Origin: Sinohyriopsis cumingii
Lineage: Eukaryota; Mollusca; Bivalvia; Unionida; Unionidae
Assembly (NCBI GenBank): GCA_028554795.2
Contig: CM068835.1
Coordinates: 33,298,311 to 33,362,310, forward strand
DNA: 64,000 nt
Direction: 5' to 3'
Shown: positions 40,901 to 55,900 of the stretch, in pieces
Position numbering within the stretch: the stretch's first letter is position 1
Layout of the letters: every line of letters starts with the position of its first letter
Program-made: the position numbers and the translations under genes
Notes under the pieces: generated by a model
Database searches by the model: none
What the model saw: the letters and a program-made list of their open reading frames with translations, nothing else
Told to the model about the DNA's origin: nothing

Positions 40901-43900
40901 TCGCAATTTTCTTCATGTTAAAAAAATAGGGATCAATTTTGGGGGTATTTTCTGGTTTAAAAAATGGGATCCATGCCTGACCCTGCATTATAAGCGGGTT
41001 TGCTAGTTATCAGGGTGTGAGTTATCGAGCGAGTGGTGTAGTTCATAATTTAATTATTTCACGTCTCTAGATGAGAGGATACATTTGTGTATAATTTTCT
41101 AAACTCTTTTGATAAATTTATTTCTTGCTGTAGAGTAGTTGGCTATGATAGATAGATACATTTTATATTTGTGTTAATTTTAATTACTGTAATTCATGTT
41201 AACCTTTGTAGTGTGGGAGCCATATATTTATTGATGACATATTTATTGATGACATCACCTGGCTTTGTATGCAGGAACCATATATTTATGGTCAAATGTC
41301 ACCTAGCTCTGTGTGCGGATACCATATTTCTATGGCACAGGGCAGTGACATCTTCAGATATCCGACGTAGGCCAATCACTAATAGTGTTCTAATAATAGC
41401 TGAGAGATAGCACATGTAATTGTTCAAGAGATCACGGTTCTGCATTATTGTAACAGAACATCAGTAAAACAATTAATACAACAGACTTATTTTACCAGGA
41501 AAATTTGTTATAAACCATGGACGTTGACATAATATGGAGGCTGTTAAGTAGTTGCAGTCTCTTAGCTGTCTCATTGCCAGTTGCCACTGATTACCATATA
41601 TATATGTGTGGGATTGTCCAAAGTAGAATAAAGTTCGTTAGGGCTTTGTGTGTGGTGAAATATAAATAACAATACACAGTTTTCTAAATTTGAGAATTAA
41701 TTTTCTGCACATGTTAATAATGAAAGTGCTCAGACACTATCACATTTTGATATACAAATGCTATGACATGGCTATCCTATTCACTAACAACTTCAAACTC
41801 CACTAGATCGAGCTTAAACTAGTTGCCAAGTTAATCAACATATCCGTCATGTACAGAGCCTGTTCTTAGATTGGGTGATACATTGTATCATCATGAGTGA
41901 GAACTGTACAAGCTGGAAAGGGACCAACCATTTATCTGAGATGTATCAGGTTTTGACTCTGAGGTATTCCTCTCCTTGCCTATCCAATTTTTTAAAATAT
42001 TATTTATTTTTTTTAACTTATTTTTTTCAAAAGTTTTTTAAAGAAAAAGCACAATACTCTTCTCGTGTTATAAAGTTCATTTCTCTCTCTCTCAACAATC
42101 AGTTGAAAAGGAAATGGACATCTGGCTATAAAATGGTTACAGAATTTGGCTTTGTTCAATTTTGGTTTTTATACTAGAGATATATTAATGTTTGCAGTTA
42201 ACACAATCTGACCATAAGTTTAGCTCAGCATCAAGTCTAGAAAGGTCTTCAGGGAATGCTTTCTTTGAAGTCTGCTAGTTTCATTTATTAGCTAGGGTCA
42301 ACCATTGGGAAGGCAGACAGCATGTATAACACGAAGGATTCAAACAGAATTAGATGTATAAAAGAAAAACCCTCTTGCTTGTCTAATTCCTCATCTGAAG
42401 TGCATTTGCATCAACTATTCACCACAAAACTTATCTCATGAGTACATAGGTTTCTGCTGGTTGTATGTATTTTTGTATGCATAAAATCATGAAATGTGGT
42501 GAAGACATGTATCTTGATTCCACATGAACATCCTTGTTGCATCCATATTAACATTGTGACCCCATATATCATGCTTCACTGACTTGGGTCAAATTTTGGG
42601 TTTTAAGTTTATTTCTCAAACAATGTTCATGTTAGAATCATCAAATTAGATTATTGTATGCATATGTATTAGTATCACACCCTTAAAAGAAAGTAGGACA
42701 TTGTGACCATCATTTCACATTTTTCTGATTTAGATTCATTTTTGTGTTTACGTCATGATCACACGTTTGTTGCATACTATGTCTGACCAGCGCATTTGTA
42801 ACTTTAAATTACAACATTTATTCAACGAACAAAGCAGTACTTTTAAAAAGAAATATCACTTAGTTTTCACATGCATAGTAAAATTTATTTGCTTATTAGT
42901 TTCTCTTACTACAAGAAAGAAAGAATAACTAATGTGACCTGGTTTATGTCTGTCTAAATGTGTTACCTAGTAGTTATTGTATTGGTTGAATAGTGGCCTT
43001 GCTTCAAAAAACTCATCCTGTTTTAACAAACTAGGTTTTCCACATGAGAAGCAGCATTTTTTGAATGGTGCCACTTTGAGTTCTTTATGGAAATTTTAAC
43101 CAATTTTCATGGATTTATCCATAATTAATAATTCCCAAGCACAATTAATATGTCACTACTAATAACATAAACAAAAACTGAAAATAATTTTGTCCTATAT
43201 ATCCAGACAATTTACAAAATGAGTGAAGAGACATCTCATGTTTATAGAAAGGATCACTGCCATCTCACTTCTATCTGCATGGATTCGAGTCTCATGCATG
43301 GCCAGTGTGAGAACATAAGAAAGCTTGCCAGTAGCTTCTCTTGGGTCGGTGGTTCTTTCCAGGGTTTTCCCAGGCTCTTCCTCCCCCTTTATACTGGTCA
43401 GCATGTATAGCCTATCTTGTGCTGAAAAATGGCATTAAACATATAGCAACTACAGTAACAACTCAGAATAGTAGCTCTACAATGGCATCATAGGAAAGAA
43501 TGTTCTTATTTATTGTGTTTTGTTTTTCATGCTGTATCAGAGAATCCCATATTTATTTGTTAAGATCACTGTAGTTTTAATTTATATTTGGTCTGATAAT
43601 TAATGTCTACAGTGAATGCTGGATACTACTAAAAGCTGTGTAGAAGTGACCTATGTAATTACTGATTACATTCTAGTTATTATATACATGTTGCATAATC
43701 TATATAATAAGGAAAATTAATTAAATTTTACTTATTGAATAACAGAGAGGAATATGTTGTTTTAAATCCAGCTTAAACAGAAAAACAAACCCCAGATTTA
43801 ATTCATGAAATCTAATACTGGCAAGAAATTTGTGTTACATTATGCTAATATGCATGCATTCGTAATATTGTTTTAAGTATCATTTTGAAAATATCATGTT

Positions 43901-46900
43901 GTTCAGATATCATATGATATTTAATAATTCCCAGGTTAAATAATTTCATGTCCTTATTTTCTTCTAGGTCCACAAAAGCCATATAATCTTTCTGCAGTCA
44001 ACATCACATCCAAACAAGTTAAAGTTACATGGAATATCAGTGGACCACGTCCAGGGCAAACAACATACAATATCAAGCTTCTTGCAGACAAAGTTCCAGA
44101 GCTAAATATTACAGTCATTGGTAAGTCCTTACATGCATCCAGGAGAGAGAACATTATTGATTAATAGCCGTATAATAGGATGAATATGCATAAGATTATG
44201 TTATATTCTACATATACTTAGCAAGACCATTATCCAAAACACATATTTTCTGTGTATCTTTTGTTAAGAGAAGACAATATCAGATAGCTAATAATAATTC
44301 ATTAATGCTTCTTTTCCTATACGATCATAATTTTTTTTCTTCCAAACCTCTTTTTAAATCAGTTATTGAAATCTTTCGATCATTCCAAGAATGGCTGCAT
44401 CACCTATTGTATCACTGGCCAAAATGTTGCTGTTTGAAAGAATAGGGGAGATCAGCCCCCAAATCTGTTCATTAGTATCAGTACAGGCTTGGGGGCTGAA
44501 TTATTGAACAGATCCTTTGCTAATATGTTCTGCATATAAGGGCCCAAATTTTAAATTTCAGTGGATAAAAACTTATGAAAATAAATGCTGTACATGAGAA
44601 TGAATCAGTAAACAATGGCGACTTCTATATACCATATATACTTGCGTATAAGCCCATTCGCGTATAAGCCGACCCTCCAAGCTGAACAGGTATAAACACT
44701 AAAAAGTGCATGACCTGCATATAAGCCGACCCACAACTCCGGGACATCTCAAGATGCATGAGGTAACTTCTAAATGTGTTTATTTAGGAAACTTATATTT
44801 AACAAAAATTACATGTATGCTTAAGTAATTTATTTAATTTTATGTTTTCTTACTGTTTTTGCATAAGTTAGATTTGTGTATAATCTGAACGAATGGTGAC
44901 AAGAATTTATCAGTCGTGAGTTGCTGTAACACTACCTCTCCCATTTGACTCAACTATTTTTTGTTCATGCAATATTGCATTGGACATTTTATATCAGTGC
45001 ACTGGTAATGACTTTTTTCTTTGCTTTGAAATTGTAAATACCCATCTCTTTAAAATGCAATTCCAGTATGACAACACAATGAACATCAATATGGTTTGAT
45101 TCAACGCTCGCAATTAGGCTACTGTATGTATTTATATAATGGCGCCACAGCATGTACATTGTAGGTTTCATTGCGCACTGAATTAAGCACATCCCATGGA
45201 GTTGAATCATGGGCACCATTGCGCTAAACTTTAATGATATTTCCAAAATACAATAATGAAGCTTCAGAAATGATGTTTGGAAAATTATGCTAATACTGCA
45301 AAAGATGAGTTGTAGTTTGCTTTGATGTAAGCGACCTTTCACCATACCTGTCAACTTTCACACCAGAAGGGAAAAAATCTAATTTTGGGAGTTGCTCCAC
45401 GCCTACCTCCTGATTTCATATCTTCGATTTTTGCATAGAACTCCCGATTATTACATTATGTCTTCGATTTTCATTCTTTCTAAACAAGAAAAGTAATACA
45501 TGTTCTGTTGTATCACCTGTGAATTATTGTTGTGAAAAAATTATTACTTTATTAGAAAGAATTCGCTTCTTCACTAAATAGAATGTTAAGTTTAAACAGT
45601 ATTCACGTAAATTATTTTTTTTTTTTAATTCTACAACAATAAAAAAAATAAAAAAATAAACTAGAACAAAAAATAAGCCACAACATAAAGAAAATCATTC
45701 ACAATTAATTTCAGTCTCAAGAGTGATCACTACAAATGCTGTAATTCCGTATGCTAAAGCGCCATTTCCATGAAAGAAACTTACACGAGTGAACACCTGT
45801 CATTTTTATACCGTATATACCAATGTTAATTACACTGGTTAAATTAAAAGAAGGAATGAAAATACATACCACAATGCAAATGTGTCATCAAAAAAACTAA
45901 TTTAAAATACATGTTTTATAATAAACAATATAAATACTTTACGAGTTGATAATAAGGAAATAAGGTTGGATATACAAAGAGGGGAGAATAGTTGCCACAT
46001 GTAAGGTACCATGAGACTGGCTAATTTGATACCTTTAGTTCAGCAAAATTGGGAATCCTTTATTTGGCAATCAATTGCTGGTGCTTGTGTAACAGACAAT
46101 AGTGTAGAACATGGTTTCTTTGAATTTCCACGGAAGGCCAGTCGTGTTCACAACATAGTTGCATCATTAAGGATTAACTTTTAATTAGACATGCTAGCTT
46201 TCTTGCTTGTTTATTTAAGACTAATCTTTAGCTATTGTACAGTTTGACTACAGCTGACCAGAATATGAAAATAGGGCACATCCAGGGGGAAAATATGGCG
46301 CATCACAGTTAAAAATGGCAAGTCTTTTTGCGAATTTCATGTATATTGGACCTGGGGAAGATCGATCAGTATTTTGTGAAAACAAGGCTTTAAAAATGCC
46401 ACAAGAAACCTCCCGATTTTAAGTCCCAATCTCTTTTTCTTATTCAGTCTCCATACTTGGATTTTGAAAAGTTCATAAGTATGCCTTACACCCAATTATA
46501 CAAAAATTATGGTAATCGTGCTAATATTATGGAATAAAAGGCAATTGCACATGAATATGTGTTAAATTCCCTCTTAACACAAGCCATTTTCAGGGTTTCA
46601 GTGATCAACAGGCCTGTGTTGCTGTTGCAAAATGAAAGACAAATTCACCGACTATCAACATAGGAGATTCCGAAACATCAAGGTTTCCATTGTGTGGAAA
46701 GTTACGTTGTTTCTTCAGCCAAAACACAAAACTAAAATTGATTGATTTTGATCTTAGTTGAACTATATGAGAATGTTAGCCTTTGTTATTACCACTCTTC
46801 CTGAACATGTAAATTATGCTGGTTATGTGCCTTGTACAGTCAAATATGCGTACCTTTTTTTAAATATTACCTCAATTTGTAGGATCGCTTATATCATTAA

Positions 46901-49900
46901 AAATGAGTAACTCGTGAGCACGTGATTCAACATAAATGAAACAGCTATTAAGGACTAGCCGAAATGTTATCTGGAAGAATGCAATTTGGTCGCAAGAATG
47001 AATAAAGCAAAATCTGCATCTAATATGTTTGGGAATAAATAAGGATTTAAGTGATGCTATGCACGCTTTGTACTGTGTAAATACTGTACATTATAGTTCA
47101 GCCTGGTCTCCCATGTAAACTCAACCAGCCTGTGATTTTTGAAGTCTGTATTTACCTTTATTTAATTTCGTGTTAGAGAAATCAGAACATATGCAGTTAC
47201 AAAATAATAACAAAATCAATCTTAGTACTTTATAACAGTTTAATAAATGTCAAGTTAATGAAGGTTACTGTTTTACATGCCTGTGTCTTGGGACACAAAA
47301 AAAAGTACTGTATTGTGTCCCAGGAATTACAGCCATTACTCTAGTCACCAAAAATATATAAAAACTGTCAAGTTTAGATAATGGCCCGCAGATAAACTGA
47401 CCCCCTTTCTTCCAGGCCTTTAATTTTTCCTAAATTATTTGGCTTATATACGAGTATATAAGGTAAACTTCTTAAAAACATCCTTCTCAGACTTGACTAT
47501 TTCAAGCTGTAAATCTAAAATAGACCATGCAAAATCATACAAAATTGCTCAAGAAAATAAAACCCCAATTGACTATATTAATACTGATTGACCAAAAGGT
47601 ACAAGTACAAGTTAGAGTGCTGATAGGCTTATGAGTTCTGTCTGTGTCTTACTATGTGCTGCCAGTAGTGTCATTTTCCAAATCATGTCTTCTTTCTTTA
47701 ATTTTGTCTGTGTGAAGTTAGTTCATACAATTGCTGTCAATCATGTCAGTTTCCAATCATTTCTTTGATTAATTTTTTGTCTATATCAAGTTACTTCTTA
47801 CCTTATGCTTTCAATAGTGTCAGTTTCCAAATCATGTTTTTCTTGATTAGTTTGTCTATGTCAGAGTACTTCATACCGTGTGCTGCTGACAGTGTCAGTT
47901 TCCAAATCATGTCTTCTTTCATTTTTTGTCTATGTCAAGTTACTTCTTGCCATGTACTGCTGATCGTGTCAGTTTCCAAATCATTTCTTTGATGAGATTT
48001 TTGTCTATGTCAAGTTACTTCTTACCATATGTTTCCAATAGTGTAAAGTTTCCAAATCATGTCTTCCTTGATGAGTTTTGTGAGTGTTATTGACAAAACA
48101 ACTTTACCAAAATCATGTATATGACTAAATTATTTTGCAGGGTTTTCAAGCACTTCTTATCTATTAACTGGCTTAGAGGAATATTGGAGCTACAGTTTCA
48201 CTGTGGAAGCCAGAACCAGCAGAGGAAGTAATATATCTGATTCTATTTCGTTCGGCACAGGAATAGGACGTATGTATGAATTTTTAAATCACATACACAC
48301 CTACATAATGGATCTAGATCATATTTTACTGGTTGAACTTGGCCTTTTCTCTCAATCTCTAACTTATGACACATTGAATATTACTAAATGTAAGACCTAG
48401 CATGCATTCACTTGTGGAATTATTTATCAATTGATGCTTCATTCTTTCGGTTCCTGACTGAGTCATACGAGTGACTTATAAAAGTGATACTAGCATGCTG
48501 CTACATGTCTGTGGCATGATGCCTTCATGCTAGACATCACTATAAACTATCACACTACAGACATCTTAGCAATATGACTGAAAAATTGTTAAAGCTAAAT
48601 TTAACATCCAGATCACACACACACATTCTTTTGGTCCCGTTTGAGATTTTGTTGGAAGTTTTTTAAATTGAAACATGTGCTGTATATAACTGTGGAATGT
48701 CACCAGGCAATTTGTACTTAGGTTATCAATTTGACAAATAATTTAAAGATAAAAAATGACCATTGGAATGATCTGTTCATTAGAACTGATTAAATGTGTC
48801 ATAGCTTTAAGCAGAAAATTTAAACAATCTCTATTTTATGATTTCTTCATGGAGCTCATTATAAGATTTCAAAACCTGCTGCAATCTGGCTGCCGACTCT
48901 TTGAATGAATATCTTAACCTTGTAAAAACTTTTGGTTACCAGTTTGAAGCAAGTGAGCAGACGACAATTGTAAACACAGGGAAACAAAATGCCCTGCATA
49001 TCTTTTTATTGTAGTTGTATTATCATTGCATTGCAACTGAGATTGTCACAACAAGTTTGGTTCTGGCAAATAAATAATGAAAAAGCAAGTTTTGATGCCT
49101 CTTAAAATCTTATCTGTTATTTGACAACCCTGATATCTTGCTAGCTAACTATTACTAAACAGTCTTTTTGTGGTTGCAGCTGCTGAGAAAGTGAGAAATT
49201 GTGAAGTTAGAAAAGGATTTGGAGGTGACATGCATGTCACAGCAATGGTTTCATGGAATGTGCCAGACATCCTACAGAGGAATGGTCCAATAAACATTTT
49301 TTATGTTCAGCAGGAAGAAATGATTGATAGCACATTTAAAATGGTACCAAATTTACTGAGCTTTCTTTTTCTTTGACAAAATACACCCTTATAAATTTTG
49401 CTCTGTCATCAGTAACATCACATATCCAACAGTGGCAACAGCAATAGGAATAACAAGGCCAACAGTTTTATTAAGATTACCTACTTTATTTGTTTTAATT
49501 ATCCTTGATACACAGGTAGAGATGCCATGGTTGGGGCCCTATATTGAACCTCTTTGCCAAGTTTGGGCACATGCATCACTATACAGTAGTCCCCCTCTTA
49601 TAAGGCCACCCCTATTGCAGCAGGGAAGTGGCCTTATAATGTTGGCAGCCTTTCTAGAGGGGGCTGACAAATGCGAATAGTAAATACATATGAAGAAAGT
49701 CACAAGTACATTTATTTCTAAAACATTTAATATTTTCATTAATTGATCGCATGCATGTTGTGAAATAAATGTAAGACAAACTGTTTCATCATTTTTGAAA
49801 GAATGTTATGAATAACCATTGATATAATTTTAAAAATGTCTTTATAATTATGTTACAGATCACATCATCTGTCACTTTGTTGGTAACAGTCTAAAAAACA

Positions 49901-52900
49901 AACCAGTCTCATCACAATTAAAAATATCCTTGCTGTCATATCCCCTGCATATATCGTTTAGTCTTTTGTTTCAGTCATCAACAACGTCATTATTAACATC
50001 AGCTGATTCTCCACTAAGGACAGAACACTTATTGTGTTGCACCTGAAATCTCTGCAACCATCCTTTACTTGTGGTAAAGTCGTCATATCCCAATTCAACT
50101 GAGAAAATCGTTGCTTTTTCTTGTCATTCAAATCAGGATACAAACATCTCCTGGCTCAAACATTCATCCTTTCTCCATCCATTTCACCTTCTTACTTCTT
50201 CAGAATTAATATCTTTCACGATTTTGTTTATCTGAGTCTTTCCGACATTAATTTTCTGCAAGGATCCTCGACCCCCCCACCTCTTGGTCAGTTGAATTAC
50301 TTTCACTTTCTCTTCTAAACTGAGAATATTTTTTTTCCTCAATGACATGTTGATCTTTTTGCAGTAAGTTATTCACGTTGCCTACTTCAATGCTGATAAA
50401 AAACAATTTATTTTGCATCTAAACAAATTGCCGTGTGTTTTTAAAGGAAGTGATCTTGTCACATGATTCGTTAGTCGCAGTCTGGTACCCTATTGTTTTT
50501 ATACATTTCTTTACACTAAGTGAGGGAAGCCAAAACGGCTTCGATATGTACCATTAACATCATGCAGATTTGACCTCGTGGTCGTTAGGATTTGTAATTT
50601 TGACAATATTGTCAGTAGTAATAGCCACTAATTATCAAAGTGAACAAGCTCAACATCTTACTAAGGAAGCCATAAAGGCTATCAAACCATTTTCCTGCTG
50701 ACTTGTGTATTGTACATCGATGCTGCCACTTCTCAGCTGTTACTACTGTTCATTAATTGTAATCTTAACAATTATCAGAGCGACTAAACCGGACATCTTA
50801 TGATAACACAGCAGTAAGGCTAATTGGAATACATGTACTTACCTTTTATATAGATTAAAATTTGAGTCTTTCTCAGCTTTATGGAATAAATGTGGCTTCT
50901 CGTGAGGTGTAAATGATATAATATTAACCTTAGTGGTACGTGTACTTTAGTCAACACTTCTGTCAGTAATGAAAACCTGACATCGGGAAACAGAAATCGG
51001 ATTACTTAACACATATTATAAATAAAATACTGGTTCTGGATACATATTAAAATAAAATGCTGCTGCTTGTGAGGGGTAAATTTTATATTATTGCACTAAT
51101 ATGCTGGCCGCTGGTTGCGTTAGCCGGGTGGCCTTTCGTGAGGGGTACCTTTGAATGCAAACTCATCGGTGCCAACGGATTTTGGCTGTAAGGAGCAGGT
51201 CGCCGCTGGTCAGGCGGGCATTTAAGAGGGGGACTACTGTATAAATAAATAAATTAAATTAAATTAAAAAGAAAGAGAAATTAAATGATTGGTTTAACAT
51301 GAAAATACATGTATAATCATTCCCAATAGCAAAAAATATTGCAATGGTTTAGCTGATTTCAATAAGAGACAAGAAAGTGAAAGATTTATTATAAATCATT
51401 TTCTGGCATGTTGTCATAGCAACCTTATATGGTTTTTACATGATATACTGATTGTAACTTTCTCTAGAGACAACATTCTCTGCTTCAGTTAATTTACTTA
51501 AATTGTTTACATCTTCAGAAATGTTTTGCCTTCAAAATGCTTCAAAGCATTGTATTTTTATAGTAAAATAAAAATGTTAAAAATGTGATATATGGGGATG
51601 GTTGTTACATTAATATTTCACCTATAAATGTAATACATCTGGACGTAAGAGACAAACTTTGTTCTCAGTCATCATCTTCAGTTTGACCGAATGTTCTGCC
51701 ATTTGCCTCGTGAAGGAGGAATTTCTTCATATTTGATCAGTTTCTTGTTTATACTTTTGCAATCATTTTTATCAGCTGGAGTGTAAAATGGCTTAGAGCT
51801 GAAAAACACGGTTTTTGTTCATCTAATTCCAGCTTTGTCTGATTTTCAGTTATGCCTCATATAAAGCCTTGGTAAATTAGACAGTTTGATTGAATTGACT
51901 AAAATTGTTGAAACTAATTGATACTAAACCACTGTTCACCAGCAGTAACATGTTCAAACCCATACTTATGAAAACAAATATTTGAATTGTGATAAATGGT
52001 ACTATCTACAAACTTAAACAGGTGTATCAACTGAAAAAGTATTTTCAAATTTGATGCATTTTGCAAAAACGTTTCTCCAAATAGCATTAAGTAACATGAT
52101 TTTTCTTCAGGTAATCTGCCCCAAACAAGTGGAAATTAGTAATATTTTATCACCATGCCTTCAAGTGAAGTGTAATGCTTCTTTGAATGCAGATTTATAT
52201 ATCATTCTCAAACCACCCAAATCATAATCATTAACAACAACTTTTCTCCTTATTTTATCAACTGCATTATTCAAGATAACTTTATAAAATATGTTGTTCA
52301 TTTTGATTAGAATCTTTTTAATGATGGTGATAAGGATAGAAGTAGATGGCTTATTTTAGATCATGTTAAACTTTTATAACTGTGATTCCACCAAATGGTG
52401 TGAGTTTTTTTTTTATACCACTGGTTCATTATGTTTTTTAGTTTGTTTATATCATTTTCATAATTCATTGTACCATATTTTCAAGCTTAGTTACTGTCTC
52501 AGTTTATTTGATCACTCTGACATAATCAATCCTCATTTCTAACTTTATTTCCAAAGCAGATAACATTAATTTTATTAGTATTGACACAAAGTCAAAACAT
52601 TTGAATGATAAAATAAAAGATCAAGGGCAGACATCAAGGATTTACTATCGCATCCAGAGTAAAAAAAGGTATACTGAAAGATCAGATATTCTCTATCATT
52701 AATTTTTGTATTCTTTTGGTATTTGTCCTTTCTCTGCCATGTGTAATTAAGGTCTATATTTGCTTATATTTCCTTAACGATAATGGTTTCATTTTATACA
52801 GGGAATGTACTTGTAAGAACATTGTAGTCAAGCCTATATACCCTGCTGCACTCTTCCTTTTCAATTTAAAAGATAAACAATTCAATTTTTAATTAAGTTT

Positions 52901-55900
52901 TAAAGTTGTAAAAATAGCTATTAAATTACCAGAACATGCCTATAGTTTGACACAGACCATTTTGGTTTTGTCAAGCCAATTTGGAAACTAGAAATAGCAG
53001 TCAGTTTTCCACAGGTGCTGGTGGCAACAACAGTATTTCTGTTAAAGTTTAGATTTAAGTAAATTTCCTAAATCCTAAACCTAAGTTTCTTTGATTTGTA
53101 ACTTTACCCTTAGTTGCTTCATACAGGGTGAGCTATTCAGGTCAACAAGTATTTTGAAATCATCCTTCAGTTCCAAGCTTTCTGATTTAGTTTGCAGTTA
53201 TATTTTTAAGCCTTTATATGATTCAAGACTTTTTTTCAGATCAAGGTTAGTAATGTATCAAGAGTACCTAATGATGATGATTACACCTACATTCAGGATT
53301 TTCAAGTTCAACCTGAGAAGCTTTATAGATTTAATGTAAGTATACGTTTGTTGGTGGTCTCAGAAGATTTTGCTGTTTTGAGATATTCAACTGTGTCTTA
53401 TAGTTAGTTTACCTGCTTGTAAGGTCAATTGAGCTTATGGTGTGATTTTATGTCTCAGATCCCTTATCTGTCAACTGCTAACATGTCCATTTTAAGCAAG
53501 GAGTTATTAAATGAGCAGATATTTTAAAAAACTGAAATGAATTTATTTGACCTTATGGAATGACTCAGCTAATGAAGAAAGCTAAGAACTTATTTCCAAC
53601 TATATCTATTCTTAGACTAATACTTCAGAAAATGTTTATGTTCGTAAGACTGGATTGAATGATTACTATGCCATTCTCCTTACATGAAAACAAGCAGCTA
53701 AAGCAATGAAAAGTAAGTTCAGACATCAATTACTTAAAGGTCTTTTAAATATTGCAGCAACACTAATATTTGTGATGGTCTTAGAACATATTCCATTGAA
53801 TGCTATAGCAATAATTGAAGACACTAGTATCATAGGTACATGTCTTTGGATTGAATTGCTTTTTAATGTAGTCAATCAGTGTCCACAATTCAATATGCAT
53901 AAAATAAAACATGATCATTAACCAGAATGAATTTCTTCAAAAAGTGTTGATACTAAAAGTAATAAGAAATCACTACTTAAAAGTTTCAGGTTGAGATGAG
54001 CATTGAATGTTGACAAATATAAAATACAATTGCACCAATGATTCTTTACAAATGCAAATATTTTTAGTCGCTTTTGTAAATGTGGTCTTGAAGCTTAGAC
54101 AGATTTTATATCAGATCTCTCACAGCTCAGAGGGTTTTATGTTGAAAGGCTGACACAGTACGTAATACACTTGAAATTCCTGAAACAAGTTTTGCCTTTT
54201 TGGCCATGTAACCACCGTTGGCATGGATTCAAGTGTTGGGCACAGACAATTTGGGTATGTGAAAAAGCTTTAAGGTAGTGTCCTGTGGGATGGTGTTTCT
54301 TGCAGTGATTTCCCAGGTTTTTCCTCCACCAGTTATACTGGCCACCATCTGTGGCCAATTATGCATTAAAATGCCTAAACCCAAAACAATAACAACTATT
54401 AAAAAACATAAAGGATATCTTTCCCCAAAAATACTGTGTAATGTTGACAAGAGCAACCTTCAGTCTCATTTCGACTATTGTAATTATAATATGTGGAAAT
54501 GCATCTGATATTAAATATTAAGGTTATATTTATGTTGCAAAACAATTCTGACAAGATGGGCAAACTGGAAACTAAATGGGCAAGCTTTAAACATTATAGA
54601 GGCAATAGACAGTTTACAAATTCCATTTTTTAAAGAACAATTTTGCTTTCATAAAGCCAAAATGATGTGCAAAGATTCTGTTAAGCCTGCCCCAGTTTAC
54701 TTGAGAAATATTGTTTAGTGCAGTAAACTCATTCACAGGCCAAACCATACATACTTCACTGACAGGCAAAATCTTCCTAATTAAAAACTACAGAAAGAAT
54801 CTTTTAAAACAGTTTTCGTAAACTGCTAGAAATTTAACTGTAAGTTTTGTTCAAAATATTATTGAGATTTCAGACAAGTTTGGCAAGATCTAAGAAATTT
54901 AACGGAAATTTTGGTGAGATTTTACAACTAATTTGACCAAATCTTTCAAATTTGGTGAGTTTTCAATAAAATTTCACTGAGTTTTGCTGAGATTTTGCTA
55001 ATATTTTGACCAAAATATTCATTGAAATTTTGGTGAGATTACAGAAAAACCTTTACCAGAACTTTCATTGAAATTTCATTGAATTGCCAGTGAAAATTGA
55101 CTGAAATAGTGACACTTAAGAGCTACTACATATATAGTATGTTTATCATGATAAAATGACACAGATTTTTCTCAGAATTATAACAGAATTAGAATATTTT
55201 GTTTATAACCAAAAATATGACTCACAAATTGGAAAGATGATTCTACTTGAATGTGTACCATGAAAACAACTCTAGAAAGATTTGACCATTTTTGATAGAC
55301 CTGGTTATCATTATGTTGTCCCTCATTAAATTTTGGAAGTTACACCGTAAAGTTGTATAACTTTGAACTCATCCTGGTCTTATTCCTTCTCATTTTACAC
55401 ACAGGTGGCTGACACAAGTTTAATGTTGGCAAAAAGTCATAACCTTAAGGAAAAAGAAAACATACTGAGTGACCCCATGACCCATTTTGACCTTGAACTC
55501 AGTCTATCTTACTATTAAAGAGACTTTGCTTTAACTTTTTTTTGATATATTTCAAATGTTGAAAAATTAAGAAATTAAGCTTGTGCTTGATCTTAAAGGC
55601 TGAAAATCGCATTTAAAGAGGCCAAACTTCAGGGAGTTTAGGGCTTTCCTAGTATAATAATCAAGCATGTCAACATGTAATGTGGTCATATGACAAATCA
55701 GAATGGTTATCTAATGGCATTAGTGACTGTTTATGCTGTCACATTCATTTATATCATAACAAAATGCTGATGTCAACCATGGGATGAAAGAGTTCTATCC
55801 CATACGAAATGATCATGAATAATTCATGAACTGGCATGAACTGTTCTTGAATGGTTCATGGACCATTCATGAAAATTCATTAGAAGGTTCATGAACTATT

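Noticed and set aside
47765-47992. 75-codon ORF with internal 25-residue periodicity
   Set aside because: The periodicity is that of the 75-bp minisatellite, which happens to be a multiple of three.
54137-54508. Overlapping ORFs on both strands
   Set aside because: They lie within SINE copy 3 and share its sequence with the other SINE copies in non-coding fashion.
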